Part shown: positions 42,796 to 55,051 of the stretch, piece by piece
Position numbering within the stretch: the stretch's first letter is position 1
Layout: each line of letters begins with the position of its first letter
Origin: Planctomycetota bacterium
GTDB lineage: Bacteria > Planctomycetota > Phycisphaerae > Phycisphaerales > SM1A02
NCBI GenBank assembly: GCA_022566535.1
Contig: JADFIR010000001.1
Span: 62,001 to 126,000, forward strand
Direction: 5' to 3'
DNA length: 64,000 nt
Made by a program: the position numbers and the translations under genes
The notes under the pieces: model-generated
Databases searched by the model: none
What the model saw: the letters and a program-made list of their open reading frames with translations, nothing else
Told to the model about the DNA's origin: nothing

Positions 42796-44003
42796 GGTTG
42801 GTCCCCCTCCGGGCTTGTCAGGATGAGATCAAACGATGCGCGGTGGTCCACTGCGAGCCCAAGCCGCGGACGAGTGGTTGTCAGCCGAGGCCGGTCCCAT
42901 GTTGCCGCAAGCGGGTTCGGTGGTGTCTCGGCAAGTGTGTCGCGGCCGAGGATGCCGTCCGTGGTCAGGATGTGATGGCTTAGGGGCACGCCGTCGTAGC
43001 CGGCGGAGATGAAGTAGCCGTCTTCGCCGAAGGGTGTGCCGCGATGCCACAGGCCGTCCACCCCGCCGGTCTGCTTGAGAATCTGTTGGTCGGCGGCGAA
43101 GACCTCGGTGTTGGGCAACAACCGCACATGGCCGTCGTAGAACAGTGTCACCGGCGTCGAGTCAATGCCGTGGTTGAAGTAGTACGGCTCACAGCCTTGC
43201 CAGAACGGGTTGCACTCGGCGGGTGGATTCTGCACCCAATGGTGCTCGATCATGTGCGTTTTGAGATCCGGGTACTGGGCCTGGAAGAGGCCGGGCGACT
43301 CGAAGCCGTAGTCAAGAGACCAGGGGTCCTGCCAACCGCCAGCTGCGTTCGAGCGCATCACGTCCGGATGGAACATCGCAGCCGGCGAAAGGACATAGCT
43401 GATCCAGATCGGTGGGTTGCCTTCAATCGGTGGGTGGGCTTCAGGGTTGAATTCGCACGGTTCCTCAAAGAGCGGTGCGGCAAGATCCAACGGCACGGTG
43501 TCATTGGGCGCATAGAACGTCTCCTCGTACACTCGGCCGTTCACATAGTCATGGAACGCTCTGACGTTGGGGAAGCGGAAGTTGCCGAAGCCCGCGAGGC
43601 CGCCGTCGAAGTTGATGGGCTCGACCGCCCAATGGTGGCCCGCAAACGTCATCACGTAGCGCCACATGTTACCCTCGCATCCCCAACCCCAGAGAATGTG
43701 AGGATGGCACCCCTCATCAAAGAGCGAAGAGCAGCCGCCGTGGGCCTGGTTGTAGCCACTGACGGAGCCGAAGGCGCCCAGATCATCGACGACCCAGGTG
43801 ACCTGCCGGCCGTTCCAATCGGCGGCGTAGAGCACGTGGGCGACATCCAGCGTCACCAGGTTGGCCATCGAACCCTGGACGCCGGCGTCGCCGCGGGCCT
43901 TGCCGATCGCAGGCAGCGCCACCGCCAGCAGCAGCGCGACGATCAGTACAACGACGAGTAGCTCCAGAATCGTGAATCCGGCTGAGATGCGGGCACGTTT
44001 CAT
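42792..44003 (-). CDS. Large prepilin-like protein, duplicated copy B
   Basis: 403 residues from ATG 44003, chosen because GGAG lies 9 nt upstream; an ATG at 44024 overlapping the upstream stop is an alternative. Leader MKRARISAG, then FTILELLVVVLIVALLLAVALP, a prepilin signal. The body is nearly the same as the upstream gene, especially the last ~170 residues: GGWQDPWS, YGFESPGLFQAQYPDLKTHM, FYDGHVRLLPNTEVF, QILKQTGGVDGLWHRGTPFG, HHILTTDGILGRDTLAETPP. Both end SEGDQP. Known only as prepilin-type export; Cys-rich loops suggest a surface role. It is co-translated with the beta-helix gene downstream. Confidence 0.75.
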   Translation of the reverse strand: MKRARISAGFTILELLVVVLIVALLLAVALPAIGKARGDAGVQGSMANLVTLDVAHVLYAADWNGRQVTWVVDDLGAFGSVSGYNQAHGGCSSLFDEGCHPHILWGWGCEGNMWRYVMTFAGHHWAVEPINFDGGLAGFGNFRFPNVRAFHDYVNGRVYEETFYAPNDTVPLDLAAPLFEEPCEFNPEAHPPIEGNPPIWISYVLSPAAMFHPDVMRSNAAGGWQDPWSLDYGFESPGLFQAQYPDLKTHMIEHHWVQNPPAECNPFWQGCEPYYFNHGIDSTPVTLFYDGHVRLLPNTEVFAADQQILKQTGGVDGLWHRGTPFGEDGYFISAGYDGVPLSHHILTTDGILGRDTLAETPPNPLAATWDRPRLTTTRPRLGLAVDHRASFDLILTSPEGDQP

Positions 44004-44020
44004 GATGTGCGTCTCCTTCT

Positions 44021-45244
44021 TCATGGTTGATCCCCCTCAGACGTGGTCACCATGAGATTGAATGATATGTCCGGATGCAGCGCCGACCGCAATTCATCTT
44101 CGCCGGTGGGGCGAATGCGGTTCCAGGATGCGGCGAGCGGGTTCGGCGGTGTCTCGGCGAGGGTGTCGCGGCCGAGGATGCCGTCCGTAGTCAGGATGTG
44201 GTGGCTCAGCGGGACGCCGTCGTAGCCGGCGGAGATGTAGTAGCCGTCCTCGCCGAAGGGTGTTCCGCGATGCCACAGGCCGTCCACGCCGCCGGTCTGC
44301 TTGAGGATCTGCTGATCGGCGGCGAAGACCTCGGTGTTGGGAAGCAGGCGTACATGGCCATCGTAGAACAGCGTCACCGGCGTCGAATCAATCCCGTGGT
44401 TGAAGTAGTACGGCTCGCAGTCGCCATAGGGCTGAAACGGCAAATCGATGTTGGGATTGCACTCCGCGGGCGGACCCTGCACCCAATGGTGCTCGATCAT
44501 GTGCGTCTTGAGATCGGGGTATTGAGCCTGGAAAAGACCGGGGGACTCGAAACCGTGGTCGATGCTCCAGGGATCCTGCCAACCACCTTCTGCATTCGCG
44601 CGCATGACATCCGGATGGAAAAAGGCAGCCGGCGAAAGGTCATAGCTCGACCAGCCTGGATTGCACCGGAAGCCACCGTCGTACTCGCAGGGAGTGTTCA
44701 GACAGTTTTCCAGAGTGGCTAACACGACTGAGTCGTTCGGCGGGTAGAAGGTTGCTTCCTGATACCGGCCGTTGACGTACTCGTGCAACGGCTTGGCGTT
44801 GGTGATGCGGAAGTTGCCAAAGCCCGCAATGGTGTCACCGTTGGGTCCGCCGGGAAAGTTGATGGGCTCGACCGCCCACCATCCGTTGCTGCTGTGCATC
44901 CAGTACCCATGCAAGTAACCGTCGCAGCCCCAGCCGGCGAGGATCGGTGGGTGGCACCCGAAGCAACAGCAGCCGCCGTGGGCATCGTTGTAATCGCCCA
45001 CGTTGTCGCCGAAAGCTGCAAGGTCATCACGAGCAAAGGTGACCTGCCGGCCGTTCCAATCGGCGGCGTAAAGCACATGGGCGACATCCAGCGTCACCAG
45101 GTTGGCCATCGATCCCTGGACGCCGGCGTCGCCGCGAGCTTTGCCGATCACGGGCAGCGCCACGGCCAGCAACAGCGCGACGATCAGCACAACGACGAGC
45201 ATTTCCAACATGGTGAAGCCGGCCCAGCAGCGTGCATGTCTCAT
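44021..45244 (-). CDS. Large prepilin-like protein, duplicated copy A
   Basis: 407 residues from ATG 45244 with AAGGA 8 nt upstream. Leader MRHARCWAG, then FTMLEMLVVVLIVALLLAVALP. A Cys-rich stretch (GGCCCFGCHPPILAGWGCDG, ~81-100) distinguishes it from copy B. The remaining sequence is largely shared with copy B, indicating tandem duplication. Its stop sequence (CAACCATGA) provides both its own stop and an ATG, the same junction found between copy B and the beta-helix gene. A TATATA patch at about 45312-45318 may be part of its promoter. Function unknown beyond prepilin-type export. Confidence 0.75.
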   Translation of the reverse strand: MRHARCWAGFTMLEMLVVVLIVALLLAVALPVIGKARGDAGVQGSMANLVTLDVAHVLYAADWNGRQVTFARDDLAAFGDNVGDYNDAHGGCCCFGCHPPILAGWGCDGYLHGYWMHSSNGWWAVEPINFPGGPNGDTIAGFGNFRITNAKPLHEYVNGRYQEATFYPPNDSVVLATLENCLNTPCEYDGGFRCNPGWSSYDLSPAAFFHPDVMRANAEGGWQDPWSIDHGFESPGLFQAQYPDLKTHMIEHHWVQGPPAECNPNIDLPFQPYGDCEPYYFNHGIDSTPVTLFYDGHVRLLPNTEVFAADQQILKQTGGVDGLWHRGTPFGEDGYYISAGYDGVPLSHHILTTDGILGRDTLAETPPNPLAASWNRIRPTGEDELRSALHPDISFNLMVTTSEGDQP

Positions 45245-45396
45245 GGTCTGAATCCTTATTGTGTAGCCGCCAAGGGGCGTCGAGCGAGGCGAACGGGGGC
45301 CTCCTACCCCTATATATGCCGCCCAACCGGGAATCTTGCGCGACTTTGCAAGTTTTTTTGCACCCGGCGGGGCCGCAGGGTTACAGGATGTGGTGA

Positions 45397-45553
45397 GGGT
45401 GGATTCGAGGCCAGCTTTGTCCTGACGAGGATGCGCGGCCTGGCGGCCGCGGCTAAACGGGCCGTCGCCGTGGTGTGTTGAGGGGTGGATGCGAGGCGGG
45501 CTTGTGCGGGCGGCGAGGCGCGGCCTGGCGGCCACGGCTAAACGGGCCGTCGC
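45397..45553. repeat. Tandem 85-bp repeat overlapping the end of tatD
   Basis: A 36-bp core at 45433-45468 is repeated at 45518-45553 with one mismatch, and flanking sequence aligns with small indels at an offset of about 85 bp. The right core contains the last tatD codons and its stop; the left core is a stranded copy. Confidence 0.6.
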
Positions 45554-46329
45554 GGGGTGAGGCCGAAGAAGCGGTCGGCGTTGGCGTCGAGTTGATGCTC
45601 GAAGTCGGGCAGATCAACACCGCGCAGGTTGGCCAGGAAGCGCGCGATGTGGACGACGTGTTTGGGCTCGTTTGGCCGGACGTTGCGCACCGGCTCTGGA
45701 CTCAGGAACGGCGAATCGGTCTCGACCATGATGCGGTCGGCGGGAACGAGCTTTGCCGCCTCGGCGACCTCTTTCGCGTTGGTGAAGGTCACCACGCCGG
45801 TGAAGCTGATGGAGGCGCCGAAATCGAGCACCTTGCGAGCATCATCGGGCGAGCCGGTGAAGCAATGGAACACGTAGCGGGCGGGCTCGAGCGGCGCGGC
45901 GCCGAACACGGCGAGCAGATCGTCGACCGCGTCGCGGCAGTGAACGATGATGGGTTTGTCGAGGCCGTCAGCGGCACACGATTCGATGAACGCGAGTTGG
46001 TCTTGTAGCAGTGAATCCTGGGTCGATCGCGGTGGATCGTCGTAATGGTTGTCAAGGCCGAGCTCGCCCCAGGCGACGCACCTGGGATGCTGGGCGACTT
46101 TCTTGATGATGGCCCATTCGCGCGGCTCGTCGGCTGAGAGCGGATGTTGCCCGGCGGAGCACCAGACGTTGTCGTAGCGACTGGCGAGGTCCTGAGCCTG
46201 GAGGCAATCGGCGGGCGTGGTGCCGACGGTGATCGCTCCGTGCACGCCGGCGAGCTGGGCGTCGGCAAGCACCTGATCGACGCGGCCGGCGAATTGGGCG
46301 AAGGTGAGATGGCAATGGGTGTCGATCAT
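45538..46329 (-). CDS. tatD: TatD-family metal-dependent deoxyribonuclease/hydrolase
   Basis: 263 residues from ATG 46329 (MIDTHCHL), where family homology begins; ATGs at 46344 and 46365 are in frame. Metal ligands: DTHCHL at the start, GELGLDNHY (Glu), IIVHCRDA (His), YVFHCFTGSPDDA (His) and VETDSPFLSP (Asp). The rest follows the TIM-barrel family: ARRVWCSAGQHPLSA-like line, QDQLAFIESCAADG. Known for the family: 3'-5' exonuclease or D-aminoacyl hydrolase activity; cellular role varies. Length as usual. The downstream tandem repeat duplicates its tail. Confidence 0.9.
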   Translation of the reverse strand: MIDTHCHLTFAQFAGRVDQVLADAQLAGVHGAITVGTTPADCLQAQDLASRYDNVWCSAGQHPLSADEPREWAIIKKVAQHPRCVAWGELGLDNHYDDPPRSTQDSLLQDQLAFIESCAADGLDKPIIVHCRDAVDDLLAVFGAAPLEPARYVFHCFTGSPDDARKVLDFGASISFTGVVTFTNAKEVAEAAKLVPADRIMVETDSPFLSPEPVRNVRPNEPKHVVHIARFLANLRGVDLPDFEHQLDANADRFFGLTPRRPV

Positions 46330-46433
46330 GTCGGCTGCCAGCATGTAGCAAGCGGCGCGAAGCATAGCAGGGCCGCGACAAGCGGCGCCCGGCGGTCCGG
46401 CGGCGATCGAGTCGGGGTGAGCGAGAGGAGCCG

Positions 46434-46484
46434 GACCCGGGTCTTCCTCGTCCCGACAGGTCGGGACTCGTCAGACCCGGCTTC
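46434..46484. repeat. Dispersed 51-bp hairpin repeat, copy 1 (minus orientation)
   Basis: In reverse complement it differs from copy 2 (57072-57122) by one base. Inner stem GTCCCGAC/GTCGGGAC with a CT loop; outer stem CCGGGTCT/AGACCCGG fully paired. A further partial copy (CGTCAGACCCGGCTTCG) follows at about 46498-46514. It lies between tatD and the permease gene. Confidence 0.75.
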
Positions 46485-46572
46485 GTCGCAGCGGACTCGT
46501 CAGACCCGGCTTCGGGGGGGACGGGGGGATAGTGCAGGTTCGGGTAGGATTGCCGCGCGGCGGTGCGAGGTC

Positions 46573-48696
46573 ATGCCCATTCTGCACAAATCCAAACGGA
46601 TGAAGAAAGAGCTTTCGCTGTTTGGCGTCTACGCGATCGCGACGGGGACGACGCTGAGCGCCGGGTTCTTTCTGCTGCCGGGTCTGGCGGCGGCGCAAGC
46701 GGGTCCCGCGGTGGTGCTGAGTTACATGATTGCGGCGGCGCTGCTGGTGCCGGCGATGCTGAGCATTGTCGAATTGGCGACGGCCATGCCGCGGGCCGGC
46801 GGGGTGTATTACTTCCTCGATCGCAGCCTCGGCCCGTTGGCCGGGACCATCGGGGGGTTCGGCACGTGGCTGGCGCTGGTGCTCAAAGCGGCGTTCGCGC
46901 TGGTCGGTCTCGGTGCGTATGTCGCGCTGATCATTGGACAGCATGCGGAGCAGGCCAAGTGGTTGTATACGACGATCGCTGTGGCATTGGCGATCGGTTT
47001 CGGGTTCCTCAACCTGCTGGGGGCGAAGAAGGTCGGCAGCTTCCAGATGGTGCTGGTCGTGGGACTCCTGGCGATCCTCGCCTGGTTCATCGCGCGGGGG
47101 TCGATGGAGGTGCGGGTCGAGCGGTTCCGTGGTTTCTTCGATAAGGGGTTCACCTCCATTGTCTCGACGGCCGGGCTGGTGTTCATCAGTTACGTGGGGG
47201 TGACGAACATCGCCAGTGTGGCCGAGGAGGTGAAGAACCCGCAGCGGAACCTGCCGTTGGGAATCTTCCTGGCGTTGGGCACGGCGGTGTTGGTGTATGC
47301 GTTGGGTATCGGCGTGATGGTGGGCGTCATTGGGTGGGAGAAGCTCGCCGAGACGTTCACTCCGGTGGAGATGACGGCCGCGGCATTCGGGATCAAGTGG
47401 GGTGTTGTTCTCGTTTCGGTGGCGGCGCTGTTGGCGTTCTCGTCGGTCGCCAATGCCTGCATCCTCAGCGCATCGCGGTATCCCCTGGCGATGAGCCGCG
47501 ACCATCTCGTGCCCGGTTTTTTCCACTCGCTCGGCAAGCACGGCGCACCCAAGTATTCCATCTACATCACCGTGGCGGCGATTCTTGTGTTCCTGGTTCT
47601 GCTGGATCCGACCCGGATCGCCAAGCTGGCCAGCGCATTTCAGTTGCAGATTTTCGGCCTGGTTTGCCTGGCGGTGATCGTGATGCGCGAGAGTCACATC
47701 GAGTCGTATGATCCGGGCTTCAAGTCTCCGTTTTATCCATGGATGCAGATTGCCGGCATCGCCGCGCCGATCTGGATCATCGTGGAGATGGGCTGGCTGC
47801 CGATCCTCTTTACGTCGAGTCTGATCGCGGTCGGCGTCGGTTGGTATTACGCGTATGCCCGGCCGAGGGTGGAGCGGCACGGCGCGATCTTCCACGTCTT
47901 TGAGCGGCTGGGCCGCCGCCGATTCGCCGGCCTTGATCGCGAGCTGCGAAGCATCCTTAAGGAGAAAGGGCTGCGCGCGGAGGATCCGTTCGAGGAGGTG
48001 ATCGCTCGCGCCCATGCGATCGATGCCCAGCGCGGCGAGACGTTCGAGCAGATTGTCACCCGGGCGTCTGCGATGCTGGCCGAGCGGTTGCCCTATACGT
48101 CCGAGACGTTGATTAAAGGCTTTCTTGAGGGCACACGAATAGGCGCTACGCCGGTGACCTCCGGCGTTGCCTTGCCGCACCTGCGACTCTCCGGCGCCGG
48201 TGCTCCGCACATGGTGCTGGCGCGATGCTCCGAGGGGATTACGATTTCGGCCGGGGATGTCTTTGGTGAGCTGCATCGGGCTGATCGGACCTACGCGATC
48301 TTCTTTCTCGTCAGCCCGGAGAATGATCCGGGTCAGCACCTGCGTCTTCTGGCGGAGCTTGCCGGGCGGGTTGAGCAGGAGGGCTTCATGGCGCAGTGGC
48401 GTGCGGCTCCCGACGAGCACATGCTCAAGGAGATTCTGCTGCGCGACGACCGATTTGTCACGCTGCTGGTGGCGGCCGGTTCAAAGAGCGAGGCGCTGAT
48501 CGGCCGAGCGATTCGAGAGATCGAAATCCCGGAGGGTTGTCTGGTGGCGATTATCCGCCGCAAGGGCGCGACCCTCGTGCCCAGGGGAGAGACGGTCGTG
48601 TGCGAAGGCGACTGGCTGACGGTGATCGGCAGCACCGCGGGCGTTGGCCGGCTCCGCGAGCTGTATGGACCCGACGGTCCGGCCGGGGAGACGTAG
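46573..48696 (+). CDS. APC-family amino-acid permease fused to EIIA and TrkA-C domains
   Basis: 707 residues from ATG 46573, with GAGG close upstream. Residues ~15-440 form an APC-superfamily transporter with about 12 membrane segments (LSLFGVYAIATGTTLSAGFFLLPG, PRAGGVYYFLDRSLGPLAG, VFISYVGVTNIASVAEEVKNP, SRYPLAMSRDHLVP, all given by region). A cytoplasmic PTS EIIA type-2-like domain (~490-610) follows, with SGVALPHLR supplying the phospho-acceptor His position. A TrkA-C/RCK-C domain (~630-705: IREIEIPEGCLVAIIRRKGA, GETVVCEGDWLTVIG) ends the protein. Inferred: transporter under nitrogen-PTS-like or ligand control. Substrate unknown. Confidence 0.82.
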   Translation: MPILHKSKRMKKELSLFGVYAIATGTTLSAGFFLLPGLAAAQAGPAVVLSYMIAAALLVPAMLSIVELATAMPRAGGVYYFLDRSLGPLAGTIGGFGTWLALVLKAAFALVGLGAYVALIIGQHAEQAKWLYTTIAVALAIGFGFLNLLGAKKVGSFQMVLVVGLLAILAWFIARGSMEVRVERFRGFFDKGFTSIVSTAGLVFISYVGVTNIASVAEEVKNPQRNLPLGIFLALGTAVLVYALGIGVMVGVIGWEKLAETFTPVEMTAAAFGIKWGVVLVSVAALLAFSSVANACILSASRYPLAMSRDHLVPGFFHSLGKHGAPKYSIYITVAAILVFLVLLDPTRIAKLASAFQLQIFGLVCLAVIVMRESHIESYDPGFKSPFYPWMQIAGIAAPIWIIVEMGWLPILFTSSLIAVGVGWYYAYARPRVERHGAIFHVFERLGRRRFAGLDRELRSILKEKGLRAEDPFEEVIARAHAIDAQRGETFEQIVTRASAMLAERLPYTSETLIKGFLEGTRIGATPVTSGVALPHLRLSGAGAPHMVLARCSEGITISAGDVFGELHRADRTYAIFFLVSPENDPGQHLRLLAELAGRVEQEGFMAQWRAAPDEHMLKEILLRDDRFVTLLVAAGSKSEALIGRAIREIEIPEGCLVAIIRRKGATLVPRGETVVCEGDWLTVIGSTAGVGRLRELYGPDGPAGET

Positions 48697-49041
48697 GCGC
48701 CGGCGGCGTCGAAGCCCGGGCATTGCGTGGTGGTAATCTCAAGCAGGGCGGTGAGGTTGAGCCGATGGAGCCTGTGTTGCTCACCCGCGGCGTCGTCCGC
48801 GCCATGCGAGGCCGTCAAGCAGCGCCTCATCAATCGTCGGATCGAACGGGATCGCTCGGTGAACTTCAAAGGGGCGTCTTGCAGCGCACAGCGCACCGAA
48901 GAGGCGGCCGGGCCATGGCACGCACGGATTCAGCCGGGCATCACTGGTCGTCGAGTTGCGGTCGTTGTACCAGCTGCCCGTCGGGTGACAGCCTGGTCAG
49001 GTGCGATCTGAACGGCCCATTCTCTGGAGGGGGATCGTGTG
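48697..49041. other. Intergenic region before the respiratory operon
   Basis: About 345 bp without a supported gene. Short frames on both strands lack known motifs and ribosome-binding sites. The promoter of the operon begins at 49042. Confidence 0.4.
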
Positions 49042-49070
49042 TTGACTCGCGCCAGGGCCGAAACTACCAT
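49042..49070 (+). promoter_or_regulatory. Sigma-70-like promoter of the act-cox operon
   Basis: TTGACT (49042-49047), 17-bp spacer, TACCAT (49065-49070). Predicted start near 49077, leaving a ~26-nt leader with AAAGG 6 nt before the ATG at 49103. The best-formed promoter in the window. Confidence 0.6.
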
Positions 49071-49102
49071 CCATCGCTGGACTTTGTGAAAAAAGGCACA
49101 GC

Positions 49103-49776
49103 ATGATGGGCCGGTATCACTACGTGTTCCCCAGATGGAGCAACGCCCTGATACCCGCGCTGTGTGTGATGGGCACGGTGGTGCCGCTCTATTTCGCCCT
49201 GGTTGTGGCGTACGGCTTCAGCCCGCTGACCACCGACGTCGGCTACCAACCGGTTCAACCGGTGCCGTTCAGCCACAAGATCCACGCCGGCGAGCTGGGC
49301 ATCGACTGCCGGTACTGCCACAACACCGTGGAGTACGCGGCGAAGGCGGCGGTTCCGCCCACGCAGACTTGCTTCAACTGCCATACACAGATTCATAAGG
49401 AAAGCGACGTCCTCGATCCGCTGTGGGCCAGTTACGAGACGGGCCAGCCCGTCGAGTGGATCCGGGTGCATGATCTGCCTGACTTCGTGTACTTCAACCA
49501 CGCAGCCCACGTCACCCGCGGCGTGAGTTGCGTCGAGTGCCACGGGCGCATCGACAGGATGGAGGTCGTGTATCAGCACGAGCGACTGAGCATGGGCTGG
49601 TGCCTGTCGTGCCACCGTCATCCCGATACGCATCTGCGCGATCCGAAGCTGGTCACTGATCTGGGCTGGAGCTTCGACAAGCAGCCGGATGCGCTGGCAG
49701 AATTCGGTTCCCAGAGCGAATACCACGACTTCTGGCGTGCCCACAACCGCCTCAATCCCTCGCAGGACTGCTCGAC

Positions 49777-49789
<13 letters not shown>
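49103..49789 (+). CDS. actA: Alternative complex III pentahaem cytochrome ActA
   Basis: 228 residues. One N-terminal membrane anchor (~15-38, ALIPALCVMGTVVPLYFALVV) is followed by a periplasmic domain with exactly five CxxCH motifs: CRYCH, CFNCH, CVECH, CLSCH and CSTCH, the last at the extreme C-terminus. Spaced His residues (FSHKIHAG, FNHAAHVT) serve as distal ligands. This is the ActA pattern. Known role: pentahaem electron carrier of the quinol-oxidising complex, passing electrons toward ActE or cytochrome oxidase. First gene of the operon; it overlaps actB by 13 bp. Confidence 0.93.
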
Positions 49790-52982
<3,193 letters not shown>

Positions 52983-52986
<4 letters not shown>

Positions 52987-54404
52987 CCACGCTCGTGATC
53001 GACAACACGTTCGATGACCCGACGCGACGAGCGCCGCTGGTGTTGGGCCATGACCGCTTTGGGACGGTGACGGAGAAGATCTGTAGCATCAGCGAGGCGC
53101 GGCGGCCGCCCCGGGCGTGGTACATCGCATTCGCGATTTCGCTGGCGTTCGCCAGCATCCTCGGCGTGATGATCCTGTACCTCTTCGCCACCGGGGTCGG
53201 GGTGTGGGGCAACCAGAACCCGGTGATGTGGGGCTTCCCCATCATCAACTTCGTGTTCTGGATCGGGATCGGCCACGCGGGCACGCTGATCTCCGCCATC
53301 CTTTTTCTATTCCGCCAGAAGTGGCGTACCGCGATCAATCGGTTCGCGGAGGCGATGACGATCTTCGCCGTGATCTGTGCCGGTACGTTCCCGGGCATCC
53401 ACCTTGGGCGGGTCTGGGTGTCCTATTGGATCTTCCCGATTCCCAACCAGATGGAGATGTGGCCGCAGTTCCGCAGCCCGCTGCTGTGGGACGTGTTCGC
53501 GGTGGGGACCTATTTCACGGTGTCGCTTCTCTTTTGGTACGTGGGGATGCTGCCGGACCTGGCCACGCTGCGCGACCGGGCCAGGACAAAGGTCCGCGCG
53601 ATGGCCTACGGCATCTTCGCGCTGGGCTGGCGCGGCAGCGTCCGCCATTGGCATCGCTATGAACGGGCGTACCTGATTCTGGCGGCGCTGGCCACACCGC
53701 TGGTGCTATCGGTCCACTCCGTGGTGTCGTTCGACTTCGCGGTCGCACAAGTGCCCGGCTGGCATACGACGATCTTCCCGCCGTACTTCGTAGCCGGGGC
53801 AATCTTCAGCGGCTTCGCCATGGTCATGACGCTCGCCATTCCGGCTCGTCAGCTCTGGGGCCTGCGCGACTTTATCACCATGCGGCACCTGGAGAACATG
53901 AACAAGATCATCCTGGTGACCGGGTCGATGGTCGGCTACGCCTACCTCATGGAGTTCTTCACGGCTTGGTACAGCGGATCGATCTATGAATGGTTCGCGT
54001 TCGCCAACCGGGCGTTCGGCCCGTATGCCTGGGCCTACTGGATCATGGTCTCCTGCAACGTGGTCATCCCGCAGATCTTCTGGTTCCAATGGGCTCGGAG
54101 AAAGATCGCGGTGATGTTCATCGTGTGCCTGCTGGTCAACCTGGGCATGTGGTTTGAGCGGTTCGTGATCATCGTGACCTCGCTGGCCCAGGACTACCTG
54201 CCCAGCAGTTGGGGCTACTTCACGCCCACGTGGGTGGACTTGCTGACCTTGGCGGGGAGCTTCGGCCTGTTCATGACGCTATTCCTGCTGTTTTGCCGGT
54301 ACTTGCCGATGATCGCGATGGCGGAGGTGAAGCACGTTATGCCCCAGGCGAATCCGCATGGTCACGCAGGGCAAGAGCCGGGCGAATCGGAGGCCGGCCG
54401 ATGA
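52983..54404 (+). CDS. actC: Alternative complex III quinol-binding membrane subunit ActC
   Basis: 473 residues starting in the 4-bp overlap with actB. About ten membrane segments of NrfD/PsrC type, with the family lines [69 protein letters not shown] and [12 protein letters not shown] (regions, not full runs). Conserved His and Asp residues in these lines form the predicted quinol site. Known role: menaquinol/ubiquinol oxidation in the membrane together with ActF. Ends in a 4-bp overlap with actD. Confidence 0.92.
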
Positions 54405-55048
54405 ACGATCCCACGACGACCGCCGCCCCGACAGACCGCCCCAGCGCGGCCCAGTCGGCGACCCCACGCGAGCCCGGGGAAGTCATCGGCAAGCTGTACG
54501 GCCTGCTGGCTGAGTTCGAGACGCCGGCGGCGATCATGGTCGCGGCCCATCGCGTTCGTGAAGCGGGCTACAAGTGGTGGGATTGCCACACCCCGTTTCC
54601 GGTACACGGGCTGGACAAGGCGATGGGCATTCGACCGACGATCCTGCCCTGGCTGGTGATGGGAGCGGGTCTTACCGGGGCGGTGACGGGGGTCGTGTTG
54701 CAGTGGTACACCAACGCGACGAACCTCGATGCCTGGCTCATCGTGCCGATCACCGGGTACGACTTCCTGGTGAGCGGTAAGCCGATGTGGAGTTTGCCGG
54801 CCAATATCCCCGTCATCTTTGAGTTGACGGTCCTGTTCGCTGCGATCGGCTGCGTGACCATGATGCTGTTGCTGAGCAAGCTGCCGTGGCTTTATCACCC
54901 GTGTCTGAAGAATGAGCGGTTCCTTCGGGCGTCGGACGACCGGTTCTTTATCGTGATTGAGGCGCGTGATCCGCTGTTCTACCGCCGCAAGAGCCAAGAG
55001 TTTCTCAAGTCGCTGGGGGCGACCGCCGTCGAGGCGCTGGAGGCCTGA
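54401..55048 (+). CDS. actD: Alternative complex III subunit ActD
   Basis: 215 residues from ATG 54401 (ATGA overlap with actC). A short hydrophilic, Thr/Ala/Pro-rich head precedes [39 protein letters not shown] (region ~30-70), the ActD hallmark, then two membrane segments ([40 protein letters not shown]) and the [12 protein letters not shown] line. Known role: membrane subunit of the complex, structural. It is separated from actE by 3 bp. Confidence 0.9.
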   Translation: MNDPTTTAAPTDRPSAAQSATPREPGEVIGKLYGLLAEFETPAAIMVAAHRVREAGYKWWDCHTPFPVHGLDKAMGIRPTILPWLVMGAGLTGAVTGVVLQWYTNATNLDAWLIVPITGYDFLVSGKPMWSLPANIPVIFELTVLFAAIGCVTMMLLLSKLPWLYHPCLKNERFLRASDDRFFIVIEARDPLFYRRKSQEFLKSLGATAVEALEA

Positions 55049-55051
55049 TCG

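Noticed and set aside
46471-48420. 649-codon minus-strand open frame antisense to the permease
   Set aside because: Arg/His/Gln-rich composition typical of an antisense frame in GC-rich DNA; the plus strand encodes clear transporter, EIIA and TrkA-C domains.
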